Numbered from the stretch's first letter, positions 8,916 to 15,725 are shown. The stretch is DNA of 17,424 nucleotides from Oscillospiraceae bacterium (GCA_015064195.1 SVSO01000038.1:1-17424), one strand, 5' to 3'. Made by a program: numbers and translations. Notes: generated by a model not told the origin, from the sequence alone.

Positions 8916-9404
8916 ATGAACACAAACATCGAAGACCTGCGCATTCGTCGGGTCGTGCCGGAGGACCGCGAGAAGCTCAAGGCGTTTTTTACCAAGCTCG
9001 GCGAAGACGGTACACACTTTTTCAACCGCAATGGCGGTGCTGAACGGAGCGTGCTGGCATTCTGCAGCGGCGAAAAGCCGGAGCGGATTTACTGGGCTGC
9101 GGTTGCCGATACCGAGAACGGCGAGGAAATTGCCGGTATCTCGTTCATCAACGGCACAGACTCCAAGATCCCGTGGTTTGGCATCGGTGTTGCGGAAGGC
9201 TGGAAGGGCAGACATCTCGGACGGCGTTTGGTCGCCGTTGCACGCGAATACTGCGAAGCGGCCGGATGCGGCGGTATCCTGCTGATTACCGCACAGGATA
9301 ACTTGCGCGGTCAGGGACTGTACGAACGCTGCGGCTTTGAGCGGCTGGGCGTACACCCGAGCGGCGAATTTCTCTACCTGCTCCGGTTCCCTATGGAACA
9401 GTAA
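8916..9404 (+). CDS. GNAT family N-acetyltransferase
   Basis: The 162-residue protein has the GNAT fold pattern: an N-terminal beta-alpha segment (RIRRVVPEDREKLKAFF), a central strand ending in IGVAEGWKGRHLGRRLV that supplies the acetyl-CoA pyrophosphate-binding Q/RxxGxG/A-type loop (GRHLGR), and a C-terminal GLYERCGFERLG strand-helix unit typical of the family. Acceptor unknown. The ATG follows the E1 stop after a single base, and there is no strong separate ribosome-binding site, so translation is probably coupled to E1. Its position between E1 and the lipoate ligase suggests a role tied to the dehydrogenase complex or to its acetyl-CoA product, but this is inference only. Confidence 0.85.
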   Translation: MNTNIEDLRIRRVVPEDREKLKAFFTKLGEDGTHFFNRNGGAERSVLAFCSGEKPERIYWAAVADTENGEEIAGISFINGTDSKIPWFGIGVAEGWKGRHLGRRLVAVAREYCEAAGCGGILLITAQDNLRGQGLYERCGFERLGVHPSGEFLYLLRFPMEQ

Positions 9405-9416
9405 GCATTCATAGAC

Positions 9417-9443
9417 ATATGGGCGAGCTTTGCTCGCCCATAT
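9417..9443 (+). promoter_or_regulatory. Perfect 12-bp hairpin between GNAT and lplA
   Basis: ATATGGGCGAGC (9417-9428), loop TTT, and GCTCGCCCATAT (9432-9443) form a flawless stem. Only a weak T content follows (TATTGCAT), so efficient intrinsic termination is doubtful. It ends six bases before the lplA ribosome-binding site AGGAG (9449-9453). It may attenuate transcription, protect the upstream mRNA 3' end, or tune lplA expression relative to the enzyme genes. Confidence 0.6.
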
Positions 9444-9460
9444 TGCATAGGAGAATTGCG

Positions 9461-10477
9461 ATGAAGCTGTACATTAACGAAAATCTCGACCCCTATTTCA
9501 ATCTCGCCGCCGAGGAATACCTCATCCGGCATACCGATGATGACATCGCGATGCTATGGCGGAATTCGCCGGCGGTGATCATCGGCAAAAATCAGAACGC
9601 GTTCTGTGAAGTCGATCTCGATTTCACCCGTACCCACGACATCGCCGTTGTGAGGCGGCTCACGGGCGGAGGAGCGGTCTTTCATGACCCGGGCAATATC
9701 AACTTCACCTTCATCTCGCCGCCCCATGGTGCGCTTTCTGAAGGCATTCAGGCGGGCGGACTGGACTTCGCCCATTTCTGTGCGCCGATCCTCGATGCAC
9801 TCCGGGCAATCGGTGTGGATGCCTCCCTGTCCGGGCGCAACGATATTGTTGCGGACGGCCGGAAGATCTCCGGCAACGCCCAGTGCGTGCTGGACGGCGT
9901 GACCATGCATCACGGTACACTGCTGTTTTCGGCGGAGCTGGCACGGATGCAGGGAGCACTCCGCGCAGATCCCGCAAAGCTGCACAGCAAGGGCATCGCC
10001 AGTGTGCGCAGTCGGGTGGCCAATATCGCCGATCTGCAGTCGAAGGTGACAGGGGCAGAGGAATTCCTTGCCTGCCTGACCTACGCGCTGGAACAGCGAT
10101 ACAGTGTGACGGCGGAGCGGTTTACCGACGATATGACAGCACAGATCCGGGCATTGGCGGAGGAAAAATATGCGTCGGATGCGTGGAATCTTGACCGGAT
10201 GGGCACCTTTGACATGACGCGGCGGAAGCGATTCCCCTATGGCTCGGTGGAAATCTCGCTGACCGTGAAAAACGGCCGCATGGAGGAGATTCGCATCACC
10301 GGCGACTTTTTCGGCGTGCGGGATGCATCCGGGCTGGCGGAGCAGCTGCGCGGAACGGCGTATCGCCGGGAAGCGGCGGCGCAAAAGCTTGCGGAAATTC
10401 CCGTCGGCGATTACATTTTCGGCGCAGAATCGGCGGATTTGCTGGCGATTTTGTTTGATTCTGACGTTGTTCTCTAA
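9461..10477 (+). CDS. lplA: Lipoate-protein ligase A
   Basis: LplA activates free lipoate with ATP and attaches it to the lipoyl-domain lysine, here most likely Lys43 of the E2 encoded 5.8 kb upstream. The 338-residue protein has RRLTGGGAVFHD followed by GNINFTF, SGRNDI, GRKISGNAQ (Lys135, equivalent in context to E. coli LplA Lys133) and HHGTLLF. The C-terminal ~90 residues form the LplA accessory domain (FPYGSVEISL and following), so this is the two-domain type. AGGAG at 9449-9453 sets the start at ATG 9461; the in-frame ATG at 9419 lies inside the preceding hairpin and is rejected. No lipA or lipB is visible in the window, which fits lipoate scavenging but does not prove it. Confidence 0.94.
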   Translation: MKLYINENLDPYFNLAAEEYLIRHTDDDIAMLWRNSPAVIIGKNQNAFCEVDLDFTRTHDIAVVRRLTGGGAVFHDPGNINFTFISPPHGALSEGIQAGGLDFAHFCAPILDALRAIGVDASLSGRNDIVADGRKISGNAQCVLDGVTMHHGTLLFSAELARMQGALRADPAKLHSKGIASVRSRVANIADLQSKVTGAEEFLACLTYALEQRYSVTAERFTDDMTAQIRALAEEKYASDAWNLDRMGTFDMTRRKRFPYGSVEISLTVKNGRMEEIRITGDFFGVRDASGLAEQLRGTAYRREAAAQKLAEIPVGDYIFGAESADLLAILFDSDVVL

Positions 10478-10586
10478 ATGTTGACGGCATATTTACAAAT
10501 TGTTCATTACTTTAACGCAAAAATATATTAAAATAGTAATGAAGTAGTTTTATGAAAGCAACTACCAATTGGAAAGGATAACGAAA
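10478..10586 (+). promoter_or_regulatory. AT-rich intergenic region, probable promoter for the yerC operon
   Basis: This 109-base gap is far richer in A/T than its surroundings. Candidate elements are TTGTTC (10500-10505) with an 18-base spacer to TATATT (10524-10529), or TAAAAT at 10529-10534 with a poor -35. No terminator hairpin was seen after lplA. A promoter is likely here; its exact boxes are uncertain. Confidence 0.35.
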
Positions 10587-10877
10587 ATGAGCAAACTGAA
10601 TGATGAAAAGATCGACTATCTGTTCAAGGGCATTCTGACGCTGGAAAATGTTTCCGAATGCTACAGCTTCTTTGAAGATCTCTGCACCGTTGCTGAGCTT
10701 CAGGAGATGTCCAAGCGCCTTCTTGCGGCGAAAATGCTGAAGGATAACTACATCTACACCGAGATCGCCGAGCGCACCGGGCTTTCCACCGCCACCATCA
10801 GCCGCGTCAACCGCTGCCTCAAATACGGCTCGGACGGTTATATCACGGTGCTGGAGCGCCTTGACCGCATGAAATGA
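10587..10877 (+). CDS. YerC/YecD family TrpR-like DNA-binding protein
   Basis: This 96-residue protein belongs to the small TrpR-related YerC/YecD family of Firmicutes. Features seen are the N-terminal helices (LFKGILTLENVSECYSFFED), the ELQEMSKRLLAAKML helix, and the helix-turn-helix IAERTGLSTATISRVNRCLK near residues 64-83, which should bind DNA. AAAGGA (10573-10578) fixes the start at ATG 10587; an upstream in-frame TTG at 10569 lies before that site and is rejected. Its stop overlaps the ATG of the methyltransferase gene by four bases (ATGA at 10874-10877), so the two are translationally coupled. The effector and regulated genes are not known to me. Confidence 0.88.
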   Translation: MSKLNDEKIDYLFKGILTLENVSECYSFFEDLCTVAELQEMSKRLLAAKMLKDNYIYTEIAERTGLSTATISRVNRCLKYGSDGYITVLERLDRMK

Positions 10878-11635
10878 GTGAACAGTATACATCCCTTGCG
10901 CCGGTGTATGACCGCCTGAATGCGGACATCGACTACGCGGCGTGGGCGGATCATATCGAGCGGCAGTTTGAGCGGTTTGCACCGAAGATGCCGGAATCCG
11001 TGCTGGATCTGGCCTGCGGAACGGGTGCGATGACCGTGGAGCTGGCGCGGCGCGGTTATGACATGACCGGCATCGATCTGTCGGAGGATATGCTGGCTGT
11101 GGCGCGGAAAAAATGCGACGGGGAACGCTTTCGCCATCCGGTGCTGCTGGTACGGCAGGATATGGGGGAGTTTGAGCTGTACGGCACGGTGGATGCCATC
11201 ACCTGCTGTCTTGACAGCCTCAACTATCTCACGTCGTCGGATGCACTCCGCCGCACCTTTCTCCATGCCCACAATTATCTGAATCCCGACGGCCTGTTCA
11301 TCTTTGATATGAACGCGCCGGCGAAGTTCGAGCAGGTCTATGGCGAGAATTCCTACGTCCTCGAGGATGAAGGGATCTTCTGTGCTTGGCAGAATTTTTA
11401 CAATAAAAAATCGAAGCTGTGCGATTTTTACCTCACCATTTTCACCGAGGATGGAGACGGTCGCTGGCATCGCTTTGATGAAGAACAGCGGGAACGGTGC
11501 TGGTCGCTCCGGACGATGAAAAAGCTGCTGGATGAGTGCGGATTTGAGCTGTGTGCGCTGTCGGAGGATTTTCACGGCACGGAGATCACGCCGGATACAG
11601 AGCGGTGGTATTTCACTGCGCGGGCGAAGAAATAA
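10874..11635 (+). CDS. Class I SAM-dependent methyltransferase
   Basis: The 253-residue protein has the Rossmann-type methyltransferase motif I VLDLACGTG (about residues 43-51), motif II GYDMTGIDLSEDML with the ribose-binding Asp, and later strands including DAITCCLDSLNYL and GLFIFDMN. It resembles the cytosolic methyltransferases commonly annotated YqeM-like in Firmicutes. The methyl acceptor cannot be told from sequence. Its ATG overlaps the YerC stop, and hslO follows 19 bases after its stop, so it is the middle gene of a three-gene operon. Confidence 0.87.
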   Translation: MSEQYTSLAPVYDRLNADIDYAAWADHIERQFERFAPKMPESVLDLACGTGAMTVELARRGYDMTGIDLSEDMLAVARKKCDGERFRHPVLLVRQDMGEFELYGTVDAITCCLDSLNYLTSSDALRRTFLHAHNYLNPDGLFIFDMNAPAKFEQVYGENSYVLEDEGIFCAWQNFYNKKSKLCDFYLTIFTEDGDGRWHRFDEEQRERCWSLRTMKKLLDECGFELCALSEDFHGTEITPDTERWYFTARAKK

Positions 11636-11654
11636 TCAAAAAGGAAGCATAAAA

Positions 11655-12560
11655 ATGCAGCAAAAATCAACCATTCTGCGGGCAATGACCAGAGATGGCA
11701 GTGCCCGTGCGTTTGTCATCAATTCCACCGCCATCGTGAATCAGGCCATCGCGTATCACGGCACAACGCCCACTGCATCGGCACTGCTGGGACGCACGCT
11801 GACCGCTGCATCCATGATGGGCACACTGCTCAAGGATAAGGGCAACACGCTGACGCTGAACATCCGCGGCGACGGCCCGGCGAAAAATGTCATCGCCGTG
11901 TCTGATTACGCGGGCAACGTGAAGGGCTATATTATGGAGCCGCAGGTGGATATCCCCAAGAAACCGAGCGGCAAGCTGGATGTGTCCGGCGCCATCGGAA
12001 ACGGAACCCTGAGCGTGGTCAAGGATATCGGCCTCAAGGAGCCGTATTCCGGTATGATCGAGCTTGTGAGCGGCGAAATTGCGGAGGATATCACCCAGTA
12101 TTTTGCTGTCAGTGAGCAGACTCCCAGCCTTTGTGCGCTGGGCGTGCTGGTTGACCGGGACTACACCTGCCGTGCGGCCGGCGGAATTCTCATCTCCCTG
12201 CTGCCGTTCGCGGCGGAGGAGACCATCGCACAGCTGGAGAAAAATGCGGAAAATCTTGCCAATGTTTCCGCTATGTTTGACAGCGGCATGACCTGCGAGC
12301 AGATCATGGACGTGGCACTGGCGGGCATCGAGTATGATATTTTCGATGAGCTTGACGCAGACTATGTGTGCGACTGCTCGAGGGATCGTTGCGCGAGAGC
12401 ACTGGTGAGCCTCGGAAAGAAGGATGTGGACGGGATCTTTGCGGAATGCCGGGAAGAAGGCAAGCCGGAGGAGATCCAGTTTGAGTGCCATTTCTGTGAT
12501 AAAAAATATCTTTTTACAAAAGACGACACGGAAAAACTGTTCCGGAACAGCGGAAAATAA
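11655..12560 (+). CDS. hslO: Redox-regulated chaperone Hsp33
   Basis: Hsp33 is a cytosolic holdase switched on by oxidative unfolding of its C-terminal zinc site. The 301-residue length is typical. The N-terminal domain shows RDGSARAFV, LLGRTLTAASMMGTLLK, the LNIRGDGP segment, and VKDIGLKEPYSGMIELVSGE followed by IAEDITQYF. The zinc centre is complete: Cys239-x-Cys241 (CDC) and Cys278-x2-Cys281 (CHFC). An extra cysteine lies close by at residue 246 (CDCSRDRC). AAGGA (11641-11645) sets the start at ATG 11655, and the in-frame ATG at 11532 lies inside the methyltransferase. In an anaerobe this protein would guard against oxygen or hypochlorite bursts. Confidence 0.95.
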   Translation: MQQKSTILRAMTRDGSARAFVINSTAIVNQAIAYHGTTPTASALLGRTLTAASMMGTLLKDKGNTLTLNIRGDGPAKNVIAVSDYAGNVKGYIMEPQVDIPKKPSGKLDVSGAIGNGTLSVVKDIGLKEPYSGMIELVSGEIAEDITQYFAVSEQTPSLCALGVLVDRDYTCRAAGGILISLLPFAAEETIAQLEKNAENLANVSAMFDSGMTCEQIMDVALAGIEYDIFDELDADYVCDCSRDRCARALVSLGKKDVDGIFAECREEGKPEEIQFECHFCDKKYLFTKDDTEKLFRNSGK

Positions 12561-12597
12561 TAACGCAAAAAAAATTCAACTTTTTTTCAAAAACCTA

Positions 12598-12626
12598 TTG
12601 ACAAATGCTTTGGGATGTGATATAAT
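12598..12626 (+). promoter_or_regulatory. Consensus promoter of the tRNA operon
   Basis: TTGACA (12598-12603), a 17-base spacer and TATAAT (12621-12626) match sigma-A consensus exactly, with an additional TG at 12618-12619 (extended -10). Transcription should start near 12633, about 40 bases before the first tRNA. Just upstream runs an A/T-tract stretch (about 12567-12593) that could act as an UP element. Confidence 0.93.
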
Positions 12627-12639
12627 ATTAAACGTCGCA

Positions 12640-12664
12640 GGGAACAGGACATCAAATCCTTCCC
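12640..12664 (+). other. Small leader hairpin ahead of the first tRNA
   Basis: GGGAA (12640-12644), bulged CA and GGA pair with TCC and TTCCC (12657-12664) around a seven-base loop. It lies in the short 5' leader of the tRNA transcript and could guide processing of the primary RNA. Stability is modest and the role is inferred. Confidence 0.3.
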
Positions 12665-12673
12665 AAAGCGCAT

Positions 12674-12749
12674 GGAAGCTTAGCTCAGCTGGGAGAGCAT
12701 CTGCCTTACAAGCAGAGGGTCACAGGTTCGAGCCCTGTAGCTTCCACCA
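12674..12749 (+). tRNA. tRNA-Val (UAC), copy 1
   Basis: A full cloverleaf can be drawn: acceptor GGAAGCT/AGCTTCC, D-arm GCTC...GAGC, anticodon stem TCTGC/GCAGA with loop CTTACAA (anticodon TAC), T-arm ACAGG/CCTGT with TTCGAGC. CCA is encoded (12747-12749). It is identical to the copy at 13282-13357. Confidence 0.97.
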
Positions 12750-12769
12750 GCAGTCCTTGTGACTGCTAT

Positions 12770-12846
12770 GGCCGGGTAGTTCAGCTGGTTAGAACGCTAG
12801 CCTGTCACGCTAGAGGTCGTGGGTTCGAACCCCATCTCGGTCGCCA
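12770..12846 (+). tRNA. tRNA-Asp (GUC)
   Basis: Acceptor GGCCGGG/CTCGGTC, D-arm GTTC...GAAC, anticodon stem CTAGC/GCTAG with loop CTGTCAC (anticodon GTC), T-arm GTGGG/CCCAT (one G-T pair) with TTCGAAC. Discriminator is G, and CCA is encoded. Confidence 0.97.
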
Positions 12847-12849
12847 TTT

Positions 12850-12925
12850 GCCTCTGTAGCTCAGTTGGTAGAGCAGGGGACTGAAAATCCCCGTGTCGTT
12901 GGTTCGATTCCGACCGGAGGCACCA
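12850..12925 (+). tRNA. tRNA-Phe (GAA)
   Basis: Acceptor GCCTCTG/CGGAGGC, D-arm GCTC...GAGC, anticodon stem GGGGA/TCCCC with loop CTGAAAA (anticodon GAA), T-arm GTTGG/CCGAC (one G-C/T-G closing mix) with TTCGATT. CCA is encoded. Only three bases separate it from tRNA-Asp. Confidence 0.97.
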
Positions 12926-12950
12926 GCTTCGGCAAAAGTCGGAGCAATAT

Positions 12951-13026
12951 GCGGATTTAGCTCATTTGGTAGAGCGCCACCTTGCCAAGGTGGAGGTGGC
13001 GGGTTCGAGCCCCGTAATCCGCTCCA
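12951..13026 (+). tRNA. tRNA-Gly (GCC), copy 1
   Basis: Acceptor GCGGATT/AATCCGC, D-arm GCTC...GAGC, anticodon stem CCACC/GGTGG with loop TTGCCAA (anticodon GCC), T-arm GCGGG/CCCGT with TTCGAGC. CCA is encoded. Identical to the copy at 13167-13242. Confidence 0.97.
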
Positions 13027-13067
13027 TTTTTTCTAAGGCGGCGCGTCGGCTCGCGGCGCGCAGTTAT

Positions 13068-13142
<75 letters not shown>

Positions 13143-13166
13143 TTTTTCCCTTACAATTGAAAATGT

Positions 13167-13242
13167 GCGGATTTAGCTCATTTGGTAGAGCGCCACCTTG
13201 CCAAGGTGGAGGTGGCGGGTTCGAGCCCCGTAATCCGCTCCA
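13167..13242 (+). tRNA. tRNA-Gly (GCC), copy 2
   Basis: Identical over its full 76 bases to the tRNA at 12951-13026, including encoded CCA and the following T-run, which indicates duplication within the cluster. Confidence 0.97.
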
Positions 13243-13281
13243 TTTTTTTAGCGATTGTCTTTGGCAAGGAGGCAATCCTAT

Positions 13282-13357
13282 GGAAGCTTAGCTCAGCTGG
13301 GAGAGCATCTGCCTTACAAGCAGAGGGTCACAGGTTCGAGCCCTGTAGCTTCCACCA
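13282..13357 (+). tRNA. tRNA-Val (UAC), copy 2
   Basis: Identical over 76 bases to the tRNA at 12674-12749, with anticodon TAC and encoded CCA. It is the last tRNA of the cluster; the terminator stem begins at its final A. Confidence 0.97.
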
Positions 13358-13383
13358 AAGCCACGCGAAAGCGTGGCTTTTTT
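13357..13383 (+). terminator. Rho-independent terminator of the tRNA operon
   Basis: AAAGCCACGC (13357-13366), a GAAA tetraloop and GCGTGGCTTT (13371-13380) form a perfect 10-bp stem; its 3' arm runs into six consecutive T (13378-13383). It separates the tRNA operon from the glycosidase gene. Confidence 0.96.
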
Positions 13384-13425
13384 GTATCGTTTTCATCGTT
13401 TTACATTATGGGGGAAACTGTTCGT

Positions 13426-15636
13426 ATGAAAGAAGCGTTAACATTCAAAAATGTCTATACACATGAGGAAGCAGACAAACGCATTTTTTGTTACCGCACG
13501 GGACTTTGTGTATATGAGGAGATTTTTCAGCAAGGCTACTATACAGCCGCCGGCTGGAATGCTGCGGGATATACGCTCAATGTGCTGGATGATATGCCGA
13601 CGCGCCTGCATCATGGGATGTTTACAGAGGCGCACAGCTTTGATGTGGAGGCGGACGGCGTATCGCTTTCGTGGGATTGGGAGTACGTTGACTTTACAGA
13701 GCATGAAGAAGTAACAGAAAACGGCGTTTCGATTACGCACGCCTGCGTGCATCTGAAAAATATGCTGAAGCCGATCACTGCTGCGGTGCACACCAGGCTT
13801 GATGGCGGCAATATTTTTACGCGGTGGATTGAACTGAAAAACACGGGCGATGTTCCTGTGAATATCAACGTGGCGGCACCCATGTGCGGCGGCATTGAGG
13901 TGTTCAACCGATGGATGGATTACATGAACGGTACTCCCGATGCAGAACGCATCTATTCTCTCGGTTATATGGATTTTTCGGCACACAATCACGAGGGCGC
14001 GTTCGCATGGCATAGGCTGCATCCCGGCATTCAGAGCTTTGACGGAAATTATCGCTTCGATCATTACCGGCATCCTATGTTTTTGCTGCGCAACAATCTG
14101 ACGGGAACCATGCTCATCGCCGAATTTGGCTGGACGGGCGGATACCGATTTGAGTTTATGCTGGATACCGATGTTTATAACGAAAATGTGCCGAGTGCCC
14201 GCCTTTCATTCCGTGCGGATATGGTAGGACAGAAGCCGATCACAATTCTCGCTCCCGGCGAAAGCTTTAAGACGCCGGAGATGCATATCGGTATGCTGAT
14301 GGGTGATCTTGACGACGCGGTCAACGCGATGCATAAACATCTGCGCAAAACCGTATTTACCATTCCGGCCGCACGGGGAGTCAAGGGATGGATTGAAGGC
14401 GGTATGGGGCCTGAGCGCGTGATGGACATTGCGGCAACCAAGCATTTTGCCGATACGGTTGCGGCAGTCGGCGGTGAGACCTTGATTCTCGATGCCGGCT
14501 GGTATTGTCCGCTCGGAACTGAGGTCAGAGAATGGTGGGCACGCACGGGAGATTGGTATCCCGATGCGCAGAAATATCCGGGCGGAATCGGCGAGATTCG
14601 GGAATATCTCCATTCCAAAGGGCTTCTGTTTGGCCTGTGGCTGGATCTGGAGCGGCTGGGCACTGCGTCGCGTGCGGCGAAGGAGCATCCCGAATGGATT
14701 TCGCAGAATTACAAGCGCACGGCAATGCTCTCCCAGCTGAATATGGCGATTCCTGAGGCGGCAGCGTGGGCAGAGGCGGAGTTGTCCCGTGTGATCGAAG
14801 AATATAAAATCGATATTTTCCGTCTGGATTACAATCTGAGCCAACATCAGCTGCAAAACCGTTATGATGGGGTTCACGGGCAGGAAAACGGCTTCGTCCG
14901 GTATTATCAGAACACAGTGGCCATGTATGAACGCCTGCGCCGTAAGTATCCGAATGTGATTTTTGAAAACTGTGCCGGCGGAGGCGGACGTACCGATGTG
15001 GGATTTGTCAGAAACTTTACGCACACATGGGTGACGGACCATAATGTTGCGCCGCGTTCGTTTGCCATTACCAACGGAATGACGATGGCGCTTCCTCCGG
15101 AGATGGTTGATCGCTTAGTCAGCGGAATGGGGTGCCACACATACGCTTCTCTGAGGTGGCAGGTCAGAAATACAATTTTCGGCAGACCAACCACCAACGA
15201 CTACAACGCGGTTGGAAGCGAAATGAACCCTCTGCAGCTTGAGATCGTCAAGCACACATTTGATATTTATAAGAAGCATATCCGTCCTTACATCGACGAG
15301 AGCCTGATCTTCCACCATACGCCGGAATTGACCGGAGATCCGACTGCGCCCGGTGCGCGTGTTGAACAGCCGCGCGGTACGGGAATTCTGGAGCGTGCAT
15401 CGGAAGACGGGCGGCATGGCGTGATCGGTATTTTCAATCTTGCTGATGCGGCGGATGCAGTGGTACATACGGTGTATCCGAAAGGAATCGATGCTGCACT
15501 GACTTATGAGGTCACGCTGGATAACAGCGGCTCCGTGGTAAAGCTGACGGGGGCGGAGCTGATGCAAAACGGCATACGCATCACACTGCGGTCCTCGCTG
15601 TCGTCTGAGCTGGTTATTTATGAAGCAATTGGATGA
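13426..15636 (+). CDS. GH36-family (melibiase-like) alpha-glycosidase, divergent
   Basis: The 736-residue protein has an N-terminal beta-sandwich domain (about 1-300), a (beta/alpha)8 glycosidase core (about 320-640) and a C-terminal beta domain, the GH36 layout. The nucleophile is Asp468 (FRLDYN) and the acid/base Asp538 (WVTDHN). They are 70 residues apart, as are Asp478/Asp548 of Geobacillus AgaA (from memory). FENCAGGGGRTDVG also matches GH36. Several binding positions differ: LDAGWY in place of LDDGWF, RLD in place of KWD, and TDHN in place of SDNT/SDDT. No signal peptide is seen, so it should be cytosolic and act on imported oligosaccharides. GGGGGA (13410-13415) favours ATG 13426 over in-frame ATG 13408. 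Frames extended upstream read through tRNA-Val and are wrong. Alpha-galactosidase is the default name; specificity is uncertain. Confidence 0.85.
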   Translation: MKEALTFKNVYTHEEADKRIFCYRTGLCVYEEIFQQGYYTAAGWNAAGYTLNVLDDMPTRLHHGMFTEAHSFDVEADGVSLSWDWEYVDFTEHEEVTENGVSITHACVHLKNMLKPITAAVHTRLDGGNIFTRWIELKNTGDVPVNINVAAPMCGGIEVFNRWMDYMNGTPDAERIYSLGYMDFSAHNHEGAFAWHRLHPGIQSFDGNYRFDHYRHPMFLLRNNLTGTMLIAEFGWTGGYRFEFMLDTDVYNENVPSARLSFRADMVGQKPITILAPGESFKTPEMHIGMLMGDLDDAVNAMHKHLRKTVFTIPAARGVKGWIEGGMGPERVMDIAATKHFADTVAAVGGETLILDAGWYCPLGTEVREWWARTGDWYPDAQKYPGGIGEIREYLHSKGLLFGLWLDLERLGTASRAAKEHPEWISQNYKRTAMLSQLNMAIPEAAAWAEAELSRVIEEYKIDIFRLDYNLSQHQLQNRYDGVHGQENGFVRYYQNTVAMYERLRRKYPNVIFENCAGGGGRTDVGFVRNFTHTWVTDHNVAPRSFAITNGMTMALPPEMVDRLVSGMGCHTYASLRWQVRNTIFGRPTTNDYNAVGSEMNPLQLEIVKHTFDIYKKHIRPYIDESLIFHHTPELTGDPTAPGARVEQPRGTGILERASEDGRHGVIGIFNLADAADAVVHTVYPKGIDAALTYEVTLDNSGSVVKLTGAELMQNGIRITLRSSLSSELVIYEAIG

Positions 15637-15695
15637 TGCAGGGGCTTCCGCAAAGGTGTCCGATTCTGCAAAGTTGCAGTATTATTCTGCAAGCC
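15637..15695 (+). repeat. Three TTCYGCAA repeats upstream of the epimerase promoter
   Basis: TTCCGCAAAG (15646-15655), TTCTGCAAAG (15664-15673) and TTCTGCAAGC (15685-15694) lie 18 and 21 bases apart, on nearly the same helix face. The middle copy also forms the inverted repeat CTGCAA-AG-TTGCAG (15666-15679). The last copy ends two bases before the -35 box, the position expected of activator sites. The binding protein is unknown. Confidence 0.5.
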
Positions 15696-15696
15696 G

Positions 15697-15725
15697 TTGC
15701 GTTCGCGCGAAAAATGTGCTATACT
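15697..15725 (+). promoter_or_regulatory. Promoter of the epimerase gene
   Basis: TTGCGT (15697-15702), a 17-base spacer and TATACT (15720-15725), with TG at 15717-15718 as extended -10. The -35 is imperfect, which fits dependence on an activator at the adjacent repeats. Confidence 0.7.

Noticed and set aside
6407..9031. 874-codon open frame on the - strand opposite E1
   Set aside because: Antisense shadow of the fused E1 with Cys/His/Val/Asp-rich low-sense composition; no family resemblance and no - strand promoter seen.
12424..12762. 112-codon frame ending in KLSSAGRASALQAEG-type sequence
   Set aside because: It runs through the hslO 3' end, the tRNA promoter and tRNA-Val copy 1; the apparent protein match is the well-known false translation of this tRNA.
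13266..13293. AAGGAGG followed by ATG just before tRNA-Val copy 2
   Set aside because: The frame is ATG GAA GCT TAG, only three codons, and overlaps the tRNA acceptor stem; coincidental.
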